The notes under the pieces were generated by a model, which ran no database searches, was not told the origin of the DNA, and saw nothing but the letters and a program-made list of their open reading frames with translations. A program made the translations under genes and the position numbers. DNA of 64,000 nucleotides from Nakamurella flava (GTDB lineage: Bacteria; Actinomycetota; Actinomycetes; Mycobacteriales; Nakamurellaceae), in NCBI RefSeq assembly GCF_005298075.1, contig NZ_SZZH01000001.1, forward strand, positions 1 through 64,000, given 5' to 3'. Shown here in pieces: positions 7,934 through 16,289 of this stretch (positions are counted from its first letter, which is position 1; the number at the start of each line of letters is the position of its first letter).

Positions 7934-8166
7934 GGCCGCCCGGGGAATCGGGTGGCGCCCGGATCACCGTCTATCCGGACGGGCCCCTGATCGTCCGGGG
8001 CGACTTCGTGCTGGACGACATCGACGCGGGCCCGGTACCGACCGGCCGGATGATCGCCTTGTGCCGGTGCGGTCGGTCGGCCACCAAACCGTTGTGCGAC
8101 GGCAGCCACAAGATCTCCCGCACCCTGCGGGCCGCCCCGACCGACGGTGGTGACGACCGGTCGTGA
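7930..8166 (+). CDS. CDGSH-type 2Fe-2S protein
   Basis: 78 residues with a GTG start overlapping the previous stop. The cluster-binding motif CRCGRSATKPLCDGSH is intact, giving Cys45, Cys47, Cys56 and His60 as 3Cys-1His ligands of a 2Fe-2S centre. It is a single-motif soluble protein with no membrane anchor. CDGSH proteins act in electron or cluster transfer. Overlaps on both sides imply production in fixed ratio with the diiron protein before it and the methyltransferase after it. An electron-donor role to the diiron enzyme is an inference. Confidence 0.88.
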   Translation: MRPPGESGGARITVYPDGPLIVRGDFVLDDIDAGPVPTGRMIALCRCGRSATKPLCDGSHKISRTLRAAPTDGGDDRS

Positions 8167-8822
8167 CTTCTACCCGGTCAGCCGAGATCCGTTGTCAGAC
8201 CTTCGGTCCCATCCAAGTGCACTATGACGGGCGGGTTCTGACGCCGCGGCCGTGGACGGTGTTGCAGAGTCATTGGGCCGCTGAGCTGGCTGCCCGCTCG
8301 TCCCCGGGGCCGATCCTCGAACTGTGTGCCGGAGCCGGCCAGATCGGCCTGGCCGCGGCCGTGCTGAGCGGTCGCGATCTGGTGCAGGTGGAGGCCGATC
8401 CGGTGGCCGCGGAGTACGCGTGGCACAACGCCGCGGCCGCGGGACACGGCGCGCAGGTCCAGGTTCGCAGCGCGCCGATGCAGCACGCGCTGGCGGCGGG
8501 GGAGCGTTTCCCCCTCGTCGTCGCCGACCCGCCCTACCTGTCGACGGCCGACATCGCCCGCTGGCCGGAGGACCCGGTGACCGCCATCGACGGCGGGGCG
8601 GACGGCCTGGACCTCACCCGTGTCTGCCTGCGGCTGGCCGACACGCACCTGACCCCGGCCGGGGTCCTGTTGTTGCAGGTGGCCGGCGAGGTGCAGGCGA
8701 GGGCGGTGGTCGCCCTGCTGGCCACGCCGGGCGGTCCGGCCCTCCGTCACGTCGAGACCCGGCAGCACGATGCGGAGCGGGCGGTCATGCTGCTCGCACG
8801 GTCCACGGTTTCCGCTCGCTGA
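8163..8822 (+). CDS. Class I SAM-dependent methyltransferase, HemK/PrmC-like fold
   Basis: 219 residues; the GTG start overlaps the CDGSH stop as GTGA. Motif I is ILELCAGAGQIGLAA (about 51-65). VVADPPYLS (about 119-127) is the (N/D)PPY motif of methyltransferases acting on planar nitrogen, as in glutamine or adenine methylation. It lacks the N-terminal PrmC domain, so it is probably not the release-factor enzyme. The three-gene overlap chain makes it part of one functional unit with the diiron and CDGSH proteins. The substrate is unknown. Confidence 0.8.
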   Translation: MTSTRSAEIRCQTFGPIQVHYDGRVLTPRPWTVLQSHWAAELAARSSPGPILELCAGAGQIGLAAAVLSGRDLVQVEADPVAAEYAWHNAAAAGHGAQVQVRSAPMQHALAAGERFPLVVADPPYLSTADIARWPEDPVTAIDGGADGLDLTRVCLRLADTHLTPAGVLLLQVAGEVQARAVVALLATPGGPALRHVETRQHDAERAVMLLARSTVSAR

Positions 8823-9114
8823 CCCGTCCACGGTTGTCCGCGTCGCCGGGAGAGGCCCTGATGAGCCGCGGTGAATCCCACCCTGCGGGATGACAGGGGA
8901 TGTGGCAGGTTTCACACCACGGTCGGCCGTCGGGCCGCGCCGCAGGTCGGGTCGAGCACGTGGTGGGTTGTGATGTTTCCTGGTCGAACTTGTCACTCGC
9001 CGTATTCGCTGACGGCGGTCATGCTGTTGCGAATTCCGTGGCGCCGCAGGTCGACACGACCGCGCCGCCCTGATCTTGCAGAGGTTTCACCCCTCTCCCG
9101 ATGAACGGACACTG
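8823..9114 (+). other. 292-bp intergenic region upstream of ppdK
   Basis: No credible gene. It presumably carries the ppdK promoter, but no clear -35/-10 pair could be fixed. GTCCACGGTT occurs at 8801-8810 and again at 8826-8835. I found no recognisable riboswitch core. Confidence 0.5.
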
Positions 9115-11856
9115 ATGACCCAGTACGTTTACGATTTCACGCAGGGCAGCAAGGACCAGAAGGCACTCCTCGGGGGCAAGGGTGCCAACCTGGCCGAGAT
9201 GACGAAACTGGGTCTGCCGGTCCCACCGGGATTCACCATCACCACCCAGGCCTGTCGCGAGTTCCTGCAGATCGGCTCCGAACCGGGTGATCTGCGGGTC
9301 CAGGTCACGATGGCCCTGCGTCAGCTGGAGGACCAGCTCGGCCGCCGGCTCGGCGACCGTCACGATCCCCTGCTGGTGAGTGTCCGCTCCGGGGCGCAGT
9401 TCTCGATGCCCGGAATGATGGAGACCGTCCTCAACGTCGGCCTGAACGACGCCAGCGTCAAGGGTATGGCCGAGGAGACCGGTAACGAGCGTTTCGCCTG
9501 GGATTCCTACCGCCGGCTGCTGCAGATGTTCGGAAAGACCGTGCTGGAAATCCCGGGCGAGGTCTTCTCCGACGCCTGGGACAAGGCCAAGAGCGCCAAG
9601 GGCGTCACCGGCGATCTCGAACTGGACGTCGACGATCTCAAGGAGATCGTCGAGGTGTTCAAGGCGGAGATCAAGAACGCCACCGGCAGTGAATTCCCCC
9701 AGCACCCCCGCGAGCAGCTCGATCTGGCGATCCGCTCGGTCTTCCAATCCTGGAACACCGATCGCGCCAAGCTCTACCGTCGTCGGGAGCGCATCAGCGA
9801 GAATCTCGGGACGGCCGTCAACGTCTGCACCATGGTGTTCGGCAATCTCGGCGACACCAGCGGCACCGGCGTGGCCTTCACCCGGGACCCGGCCTCCGGC
9901 CAGGCCGGCGCCTACGGCGACTACCTGGCCAACGCGCAGGGCGAGGACGTCGTCGCCGGGATCCGCAACACCCTGTCCCTGGACGACCTGCGCGAGCTCG
10001 ACCCGGCGTCGCACCGCGAGCTGACCCGGGTGATGCGCCGTCTGGAGACCCACTACCGGGATCTCTGCGACATCGAGTTCACCATCGAACGCGGCAAGCT
10101 GTGGATGCTGCAGACCCGGGTCGGCAAGCGCACCCCGGCGGCCGCGTTCCGGATCGCCGCCCAGCTCGTCGACGAGCAGCTCATCACGCTGGACGAGGCG
10201 CTGGGGCGCGTGTCCGGTGCCCAGTTGGCCCTGCTCATGTTCCCGCAGTTCGACCGGGCGGCGGAGAAGACCCTGCTGACCAAGGGCATGGCGGCGTCGC
10301 CGGGTGCCGCGGTCGGCAAGGCCGTCTTCGACTCCGAGACGGCCGTCGCCTGGGCCGCCCGCGGCGAGCAGGTGGTGCTGGTCCGGCGGGAGACGAACCC
10401 GGACGACCTGTCCGGCATGATCGCCGCCGCCGGGGTGCTCACTGCCCGCGGCGGCAAGACCTCGCACGCCGCCGTCGTCGCCCGCGGCATGGGCCGCACC
10501 TGCGTCTGCGGCGCGGAGGCGCTGAACGTCGATCCGGTGGCCAGGCAGATCAAGGTCGGCGACACCGTCATCGCCGAGGGCGACGAGATCAGCATCGACG
10601 GCTCGACCGGGGAGGTCTTCGCCGGGGCCGTCCCCGTCGTCCCGTCCCCGGTCCAGACCTACATCGAGTCCGGCGTCGACGCGGCGCTGGCGGAACTGAC
10701 TGCCGCCGGCGGTGACGGTGGGGGCGACGGTGAGACCGCACAACTGGTCAAGGCGGTCGACCGGCTGCTCACCCACGCCGACCAGCGCAGCCGTCTGGCG
10801 GTCCGGGCCAACGCCGACACCGCCGAGGACGCCGTTCGGGCGAGGTCCTTCGGGGCCCAGGGCATCGGCCTGTGCCGGACGGAGCACATGTTCCTGGGGG
10901 ACCGCCGGACGCTCATCGAGCGGGTCGTGCTGGCCGACACCGGCGACGAGCGGGACGCCGCTCTGGAGGCCCTGCTCCCGCTGCAGCGACAGGACTTCAT
11001 CGACCTGCTGACGGCGATGGACGGCCTGCCGGTCACCATCCGACTGCTCGATCCGCCGCTGCACGAGTTCCTGCCGGACAAGACCGAACTGGCGGTCAAG
11101 GTGGCGGTCGCCGATGCGACCGGTGAGGTCGATCCCAAGGACCGCAAGCTGCTCGCCGCGGTCGAACGGCTCCACGAGTCGAACCCGATGCTCGGGCTGC
11201 GTGGCGTCCGGCTGGGCCTGCTCATCCCCGGCCTGTTCGCCCTGCAGGTCCGCGCGGCGACCGAGGCGGTGATCGAGCTGACCCGGGCCGGCAAGCGGCC
11301 CAAGCTGGAGATCATGGTGCCGCTGGTCGGGTCGGTCATGGAGCTGCACCTGGTGCGGCTCGAATCGGAGCAGATCATCAAGGAGCTGGTGGCCGAGAGC
11401 GGCCTGGGCGACAAGGGTCTGGACATCCCGATCGGCACGATGATCGAGCTGCCGCGCGCCGCGCTGACCGCCCACCGCATCGCCGAGGAGGCCGACTTCT
11501 TCTCCTTCGGCACCAACGACCTCACCCAGACCGGGTGGGGCTTCTCCCGGGACGACGTCGAGGCCGCGATCTTCGCCGCCTACCTGGAGAAGGGCGTGTT
11601 CACCATCTCGCCGTTCGAGACCATCGACGCCGACGGTATCGGCCGGCTCGTCAAGATCGGTGCCGAGGAGGGCCGCAAGACCAAGCCCGACCTCAAGCTC
11701 GGCGTCTGCGGCGAGCACGGCGGCGATCCGGAGTCCATCCACTTCTTCCACGACGTCGGCCTGGACTACGTGTCCTGCTCGCCGTTCCGGGTGCCCGTGG
11801 CCCGACTGGAGGCCGGTCGCGCCGCGGCCGCGGGGACGCCGACCGAGGAGATCTGA
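9115..11856 (+). CDS. ppdK: Pyruvate, phosphate dikinase
   Basis: 913 residues, the usual length. The ATG at 9115 gives the standard N-terminus MTQYVYDFTQGS; a longer frame from 9076 has no homologous sequence. The N-terminal ATP-grasp part has LLGGKGANLAEMTKLGLPVPPGF. The swivelling domain has GGKTSHAAVVARGMG (His near residue 452 carries phosphate). The C-terminal PEP/pyruvate barrel ends with GVCGEHGGDPESI, whose Cys is catalytic. It interconverts pyruvate, ATP and phosphate with PEP, AMP and pyrophosphate. An Ala/Gly-rich linker insertion occurs near residues 525-545. It is monocistronic, ending at a strong convergent terminator. Confidence 0.97.
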   Translation: MTQYVYDFTQGSKDQKALLGGKGANLAEMTKLGLPVPPGFTITTQACREFLQIGSEPGDLRVQVTMALRQLEDQLGRRLGDRHDPLLVSVRSGAQFSMPGMMETVLNVGLNDASVKGMAEETGNERFAWDSYRRLLQMFGKTVLEIPGEVFSDAWDKAKSAKGVTGDLELDVDDLKEIVEVFKAEIKNATGSEFPQHPREQLDLAIRSVFQSWNTDRAKLYRRRERISENLGTAVNVCTMVFGNLGDTSGTGVAFTRDPASGQAGAYGDYLANAQGEDVVAGIRNTLSLDDLRELDPASHRELTRVMRRLETHYRDLCDIEFTIERGKLWMLQTRVGKRTPAAAFRIAAQLVDEQLITLDEALGRVSGAQLALLMFPQFDRAAEKTLLTKGMAASPGAAVGKAVFDSETAVAWAARGEQVVLVRRETNPDDLSGMIAAAGVLTARGGKTSHAAVVARGMGRTCVCGAEALNVDPVARQIKVGDTVIAEGDEISIDGSTGEVFAGAVPVVPSPVQTYIESGVDAALAELTAAGGDGGGDGETAQLVKAVDRLLTHADQRSRLAVRANADTAEDAVRARSFGAQGIGLCRTEHMFLGDRRTLIERVVLADTGDERDAALEALLPLQRQDFIDLLTAMDGLPVTIRLLDPPLHEFLPDKTELAVKVAVADATGEVDPKDRKLLAAVERLHESNPMLGLRGVRLGLLIPGLFALQVRAATEAVIELTRAGKRPKLEIMVPLVGSVMELHLVRLESEQIIKELVAESGLGDKGLDIPIGTMIELPRAALTAHRIAEEADFFSFGTNDLTQTGWGFSRDDVEAAIFAAYLEKGVFTISPFETIDADGIGRLVKIGAEEGRKTKPDLKLGVCGEHGGDPESIHFFHDVGLDYVSCSPFRVPVARLEAGRAAAAGTPTEEI

Positions 11857-11878
11857 CCGCCGCCCGCCATCGACTGCA

Positions 11879-11919
11879 GGCCACACGCCGTGACCCGTCC
11901 CGGGTCACGGCGTGTGGCC
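11879..11919. terminator. Bidirectional 19-bp terminator hairpin
   Basis: GGCCACACGCCGTGACCCG (11879-11897) and CGGGTCACGGCGTGTGGCC (11901-11919) are perfect inverted repeats around a TCC loop. It ends both ppdK (plus) and the flavoprotein gene (minus). Its right arm encodes the last codons of the latter. Confidence 0.85.
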
Positions 11920-13134
11920 AGCAGCCGATCGGCTGGCGCGGTCGTCCAGCACCGAACTGGCCAGTCCCCGCAGCAGCCGGGGCGTGATGCCGCCGTCGGC
12001 CAGCGCCATCCGCACCAGGTCGTCGAACACACGTTGACGACGGGCGGCGGCCCGCACCCCCACGTCCAGCAGTCGCGGCCCACGCAGCAGGGCGGTGACG
12101 GCGGCGGTGGCCCGCAGATGCGGGCCGAGGTCCCGCCGCAGAATCCTCCGGTAGACCCGACCCGGGTCGGCCGCCGTGCTCGCGGCGCCGGCCAGTGCGC
12201 CGGAGCGGACGGCGTAGTAGATGCCCTCCCCGGAGAGCGGGTTGACCAGCGACAGCGCATCACCCACCAGCAGGACCGTGCCGTCGGAAACGGTCGGCCG
12301 CGCCGGGCTGAGCGGCAGGGGATGGGCCCGCCAGAGGACCGTCGGGTCGGCCGCCGCACCGGGCAGGAGCCGGTCGAGCCTGGCCATGAGATCGGCCTTC
12401 GTGACGGGGGACTCGCCGAGCAGTTCGCCGTAGCCGATGTTGGCCCGACCGTCACCGAGCGGGAAGCTCCAGGCGTAGGCGGGCCAGTGCTCGCCGGTCA
12501 TCGTGATCAGCTGGGTGAGGTCCTGGCCGGGGCGGGCGGCCGGGTAGCCGCGGATCGCGAGCGCGGTGCGGACCGGGTGGTCGCCGAGCAGGTGGCGGCG
12601 GACCACCGAATGGGCACCGTCCGCGCCGATGACGACGCGGGCCCGGATCTGCCGGCCACGATCCGACGCGGCGTGATGAATTCGTGGGGATCGAAGGTCG
12701 AGTGTCCAGCCGCCATCGGACGCCCGTAGTCCGCGCACGTGAACCTGGCGGACCTCGATGCCCCGGCCTCGCACCGCGTCGACCAGTCGCGCGTCGAACA
12801 CCTCCCGTGGGATGACCCGTACGGCGTCGGGCAGGTCACGGTCGGCGATCCCGCCGGCCGGTCCAGTCAGTCGGAGCCGGGTGATCGGGGGATAGCCGGC
12901 GGTCAACTCGTCCAGGTCGACGCCCAGTCCGGCCAGCTCGGTCAGGGCCTCGGCGGCGATGCCGTCACCGCAGACCTTGTCGCGGGGGAAGGTGTGGCGG
13001 TCGAGCAGCAGCACCCGGGACGGGCCCACGACGCGGGCGGCGGACAGGGCGGCGGCGGCACCGGCTGGTCCCGCGCCGACCACGACCACGTCCCAGCTGC
13101 GGTCGACCGTCGCCGCGTCCGGCTCACTCGCCAT
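11905..13134 (-). CDS. Geranylgeranyl-reductase-family FAD-dependent oxidoreductase
   Basis: 409 residues; ATG at 13134 preceded by AGGAG at 5 nt. The N-terminus has the dinucleotide motif VVVVGAGPAGAAAA (about 14-28) followed by DRHTFPRDKVCGDGI. VIGADGAHSVVRR and VLLVGDALSLVNPLSGEGI are the GD and FAD-contact motifs of this family. Members saturate isoprenoid chains (archaeal lipids, chlorophyll side chain, menaquinone via mycobacterial MenJ). No other quinone or isoprenoid gene is adjacent, so a menaquinone-tail reductase role is plausible but unproved. The last codons lie within the shared terminator. Confidence 0.82.
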   Translation of the reverse strand: MASEPDAATVDRSWDVVVVGAGPAGAAAALSAARVVGPSRVLLLDRHTFPRDKVCGDGIAAEALTELAGLGVDLDELTAGYPPITRLRLTGPAGGIADRDLPDAVRVIPREVFDARLVDAVRGRGIEVRQVHVRGLRASDGGWTLDLRSPRIHHAASDRGRQIRARVVIGADGAHSVVRRHLLGDHPVRTALAIRGYPAARPGQDLTQLITMTGEHWPAYAWSFPLGDGRANIGYGELLGESPVTKADLMARLDRLLPGAAADPTVLWRAHPLPLSPARPTVSDGTVLLVGDALSLVNPLSGEGIYYAVRSGALAGAASTAADPGRVYRRILRRDLGPHLRATAAVTALLRGPRLLDVGVRAAARRQRVFDDLVRMALADGGITPRLLRGLASSVLDDRASRSAAGHTP

Positions 13135-13221
13135 GCCATCTCCTGTTCCCACCTGACGGTGTCGGCACCGAAGCGTTGTGCGTCGACCGACGCCGTGCGG
13201 CCGAGGTCGTAGGTTGGAGCC

Positions 13222-14232
13222 ATGGAGTTCCGTTACCTGGGCCGTTCCGGCCTCAAGATTTCCGAGATCACCTACGGCAACTGGCTGACCCACGGGTCAC
13301 AGGTGGAGAACGACGTCGCCACCGAGTGCGTTCGCGCGGCGCTCGACGTAGGCATCACCACCTTCGACACCGCCGACGTCTACGCCAACGGCGCCGCCGA
13401 GTCCGTGCTGGGCGAGGCGCTGAAGGGCGAGCGTCGGGCCGGCCTGGAGATCTTCACCAAGGTGTACTGGCCGACCGGTCCGAAGGGCCACAACGACGTC
13501 GGGTTGTCCCGCAAGCACATCATGGAGTCGATCGACGGCTCGTTGCGCCGGTTGCAGACCGACTACGTCGACCTGTACCAAGCGCACCGCTACGACACGT
13601 TCACCCCGCTCGAGGAGACGATGCAGGCGTTCGCCGACGTCGTCCGGCAGGGCAAGGCCCTGTACATCGGGGTCAGCGAGTGGACGGCCGACCAGATCCG
13701 GGCCGGTGCGCAGCTCGCCCGCGAACTGGGCATCCAGCTCATCTCCAGTCAGCCGCAGTACTCCATGCTGTGGCGGGTCATCGAGGACGAGGTGGTTCCG
13801 GCCAGCCGTGAGCTCGGGTTGAGTCAGATCGTCTGGTCACCGATGGCGCAGGGCGTGCTGTCCGGGAAGTACCTGCCGGGTCAGCCGTTGCCGGAGGGTT
13901 CGCGGGCGGCGGACGACAAGGGCGGGGCCGGCGCGATCCAGCGCTTCATGCGGGACGACGTACTGAGCGCGGTGCAGAACCTGAAGCCGATCGCCGACGA
14001 CCTGGACCTGTCCATGGCGCAGCTGGCCATCGCCTGGGTCCTGCAAAACGACAACGTCGCGGCCGCACTGGTCGGGGCGTCCCGTCCGGATCAGGTGCGG
14101 GGCAACGTGAAGGCCGCGGGAGTCACGCTCACGGCCGATGTGCTGACCCGGATCGACGAGGCACTGGGCGACGTCGTGGTGCGCGACCCGGCGCAGACGG
14201 CGGCCAACGCGCCGAAGAAGCGCCCCGCCTGA
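13222..14232 (+). CDS. Aldo/keto reductase (Kv-beta-like)
   Basis: 336 residues from ATG 13222. It has MEFRYLGRSGLKISEITYGNW, FDTADVYANGAAESVLGEAL (catalytic Asp and Tyr), an LEIFTKVYWP segment around the catalytic Lys, DYVDLYQAHRYD, and LVGASRPDQVRGN near the C-terminus for NADPH binding. This subgroup resembles potassium-channel beta-subunit reductases and acts on aldehydes or ketones using NADPH. It is divergent from the flavoprotein gene, with 87 bp between starts. The physiological substrate is unknown. Confidence 0.93.
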   Translation: MEFRYLGRSGLKISEITYGNWLTHGSQVENDVATECVRAALDVGITTFDTADVYANGAAESVLGEALKGERRAGLEIFTKVYWPTGPKGHNDVGLSRKHIMESIDGSLRRLQTDYVDLYQAHRYDTFTPLEETMQAFADVVRQGKALYIGVSEWTADQIRAGAQLARELGIQLISSQPQYSMLWRVIEDEVVPASRELGLSQIVWSPMAQGVLSGKYLPGQPLPEGSRAADDKGGAGAIQRFMRDDVLSAVQNLKPIADDLDLSMAQLAIAWVLQNDNVAAALVGASRPDQVRGNVKAAGVTLTADVLTRIDEALGDVVVRDPAQTAANAPKKRPA

Positions 14233-14252
14233 TTCCGGTTCCGCCCCGCTGG

Positions 14253-14786
14253 TCAGGCGGCCAGGAACATCGCCAGCACGGCCGTGTCGGCGTCGGTCTG
14301 CGGATCGACGCCGGCTCGGCTGACCATGCTGCTGACGTTGCCGTGCTGGTCGGCCTCCACCCAGGCGGCCCGGTGGTCCAGGCCGAGATGAGGGAGCCCC
14401 GGCAGCAGCACGCAGCCGGTGGCGACCTCGTCGAGTTCCGGCAGAGACGGGCGGATCTCGGTCGGTGGGTGCAGGACGAGCAGTCCCGGGGGCTGGGTCG
14501 AGGCGAAACGTCCCGGCTGAACGGCGTTCTCGCCCACCACAGGTCCCTCGGCGAGGATGAGTCCCACGGTGCCCGGCACGGACTGTTCGGGTCGTTCCTC
14601 CCGGACGGAGAAGACGGTGGTGGTCGGCAGCATCCCGGGCACGGCCGCTACCCGGACGGCCAGTACGAGGAAGCGGGCCCATTCCACGGTCGACGCCGGC
14701 CAGCGTCCGGACACCAGGAATCCGCTGAGGATGCCGTCGGCCTGGAACGGTGACACCTCGACGGACGGTGCAGCTCTCTCGGTCAT
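14253..14786 (-). CDS. Hypothetical protein
   Basis: 177 residues; ATG at 14786 with GGGGAGGG about 8 nt upstream. I do not recognise a family. It begins MTERAAPSVEVSPFQADG, has an Ala/Val-rich middle (LVLAVRVAAVPGMLPTTTVF), a GTVGLILAEGPVVGENAVQPGRFA segment, and a Gln/Asp-rich end. No signal peptide or membrane segment is evident. It is divergent from the methyltransferase downstream and convergent with the aldo/keto reductase. Codon-position GC bias agrees with a real gene. Confidence 0.6.
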   Translation of the reverse strand: MTERAAPSVEVSPFQADGILSGFLVSGRWPASTVEWARFLVLAVRVAAVPGMLPTTTVFSVREERPEQSVPGTVGLILAEGPVVGENAVQPGRFASTQPPGLLVLHPPTEIRPSLPELDEVATGCVLLPGLPHLGLDHRAAWVEADQHGNVSSMVSRAGVDPQTDADTAVLAMFLAA

Positions 14787-14926
14787 GTGATCGCCCTCCC
14801 CGATGGGGCCGTGCTTCCCGGACCGCCGTAGCGGTGGCGATCATGGTCCGTCAGCGGTTGGCTGGCACACAAGACGGGTCGAGTGCCAATCGCCGGCCGC
14901 CGCGAGCCCGCCGAAGGGAGCGCGAC

Positions 14927-16021
14927 GTGAGTGAGCAGCTGACCGCCGAGGAACTGGGTGAGAGGGTCTTCCACTCCGCTCTGGCCGGTCTGGAGACCTT
15001 GTCCATCCATCTGGGCGACACCCTGGGGTGGTACCGCAGCCTGGCCGACGACGGACCGGCGACGGCCGACGAGCTGGCCGCCCGGACGTCGACGACGCCG
15101 CGGTACGCCCGGGAGTGGCTCGAACAACAGGCGGTGGCCGGCTACCTGACCGTCGCCGATGACGCCGGTGGCGAGGCCGCGGACCGCAGATTCGCGCTGA
15201 CCGCCGCGGCGCGGGAGGTCTTCACCGACGGCGAGAGCCTGTCCTATCTGGCACCGCTGGCCCGGCTGGTCGCTGCGGTGGGGGTGCAGATGCCGGGTCT
15301 GCAGCGGGCGTACCGGGACGGCGGGGGTGTGGGTTGGGCACAGTTCGGGGACGACATGCGGACCGCGCAGGCCGATATGAACCGACCCTGGTACCGGCAC
15401 GAGTTGCCGGGGGTGTTGGCGGCGCTGCCCGGGGTGCACGACCGACTGGCCCGGCCCGGCGCTCGAATACTCGACATCGGTTGCGGCGCTGGGCATTCCA
15501 CCGTGGCACTGGCCACGGCCTACCCGCAGGCCACTGTCCTCGGCATCGACATCGACGCACCGTCCGTCGAGTTGGCGCGTCAGGCGGCGGTGGATGGTGG
15601 GGTGGCCGACCGGGTCGAGTTCCGGGTGGGCGACGCCTCCGCGCCGGATCTTCGGCCGGGGAGTGACGCGCGGTTCACGGCGGCGTTCGCCTTCGAATGC
15701 ATCCATGACATGCCCCGCCCGGTCGACGTGCTCCGGCAGGTGCACGACGTCCTTGACCCGCAAGGGGTGATGGTGGTGATGGACGAGGCCACCGCGGAGG
15801 CGTTCGCGCCGAACGGCGACGAGGTCGAGCGGATGCTCTACGCCTTCAGTGTCACCGTGTGTCTGCCGGACGGCTTGAGTTCGTCTCCGTCGGTGGGAAC
15901 GGGAACGGTGATGCGCCCGGACACGCTGCGCCGCTATGCGTCCGAGGCCGGCTTCTCGGATGTCGAGGTACTGCCGACCGGGGAATTCGGGTTCTGGCGG
16001 TTCTATGCCCTGAACCCCTGA
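14927..16021 (+). CDS. SAM-dependent methyltransferase with N-terminal winged helix (Rv2258c-like)
   Basis: 364 residues from GTG 14927, with AAGGGAG at 6 nt; the longer upstream frame is not supported. Residues about 1-90 form a helix-rich/winged-helix dimerisation region (ELAARTSTTPRYAREWLEQQAVAGYL). The class I core has ILDIGCGAGHSTVALA and VLGIDIDAPSVELAR, then AFECIHDMPRPVDVLRQV and a MVVMDEAT segment. The architecture resembles O-/C-methyltransferases of small molecules such as mycobacterial Rv2258c. It stands alone, so the substrate is unknown. Confidence 0.85.
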   Translation: MSEQLTAEELGERVFHSALAGLETLSIHLGDTLGWYRSLADDGPATADELAARTSTTPRYAREWLEQQAVAGYLTVADDAGGEAADRRFALTAAAREVFTDGESLSYLAPLARLVAAVGVQMPGLQRAYRDGGGVGWAQFGDDMRTAQADMNRPWYRHELPGVLAALPGVHDRLARPGARILDIGCGAGHSTVALATAYPQATVLGIDIDAPSVELARQAAVDGGVADRVEFRVGDASAPDLRPGSDARFTAAFAFECIHDMPRPVDVLRQVHDVLDPQGVMVVMDEATAEAFAPNGDEVERMLYAFSVTVCLPDGLSSSPSVGTGTVMRPDTLRRYASEAGFSDVEVLPTGEFGFWRFYALNP

Positions 16022-16289
16022 CGACGAGCAGCCCCGGGGGATCCCAGCGCTCAACGGGCCAGATGGTGGGGTGGTGTCCTGGGAATCGGAACGGTCGCGG
16101 TTCGACGGAGTTGCTCCTCGGGCTTGGGGGATGGCGGGACCACCGGTGACGTGATCCCCTGGTGACGGTGGCACCGCGGCGACTCGGCTCAGGACGAAGG
16201 CGGGCTGACCCGATTTGTCCGACGCTGCGCCTGGCTTGATCACAACAGGAGCCATCATCTTTTGACAGTGACCCTGGCGCTTGCCTGAG
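16022..16289. other. 268-bp convergent intergenic region
   Basis: It lies between the methyltransferase (plus) and the DUF222-HNH gene (minus). No gene is seen. CCACCG (16140-16145) and CGGTGG (16166-16171) could form a short stem that helps termination. Confidence 0.4.

Noticed and set aside
8823-9114. Possible cobalamin or other riboswitch before ppdK (GCCCTGATGAGCCGCGG region)
   Set aside because: No consensus core of any riboswitch class I know; ppdK is not a usual target.
9019-11886. 955-codon open frame antisense to ppdK
   Set aside because: GC-rich codon bias opens antisense frames; composition (Gly/Arg/Val/Gln/His-rich) is not protein-like and ppdK is unambiguous.
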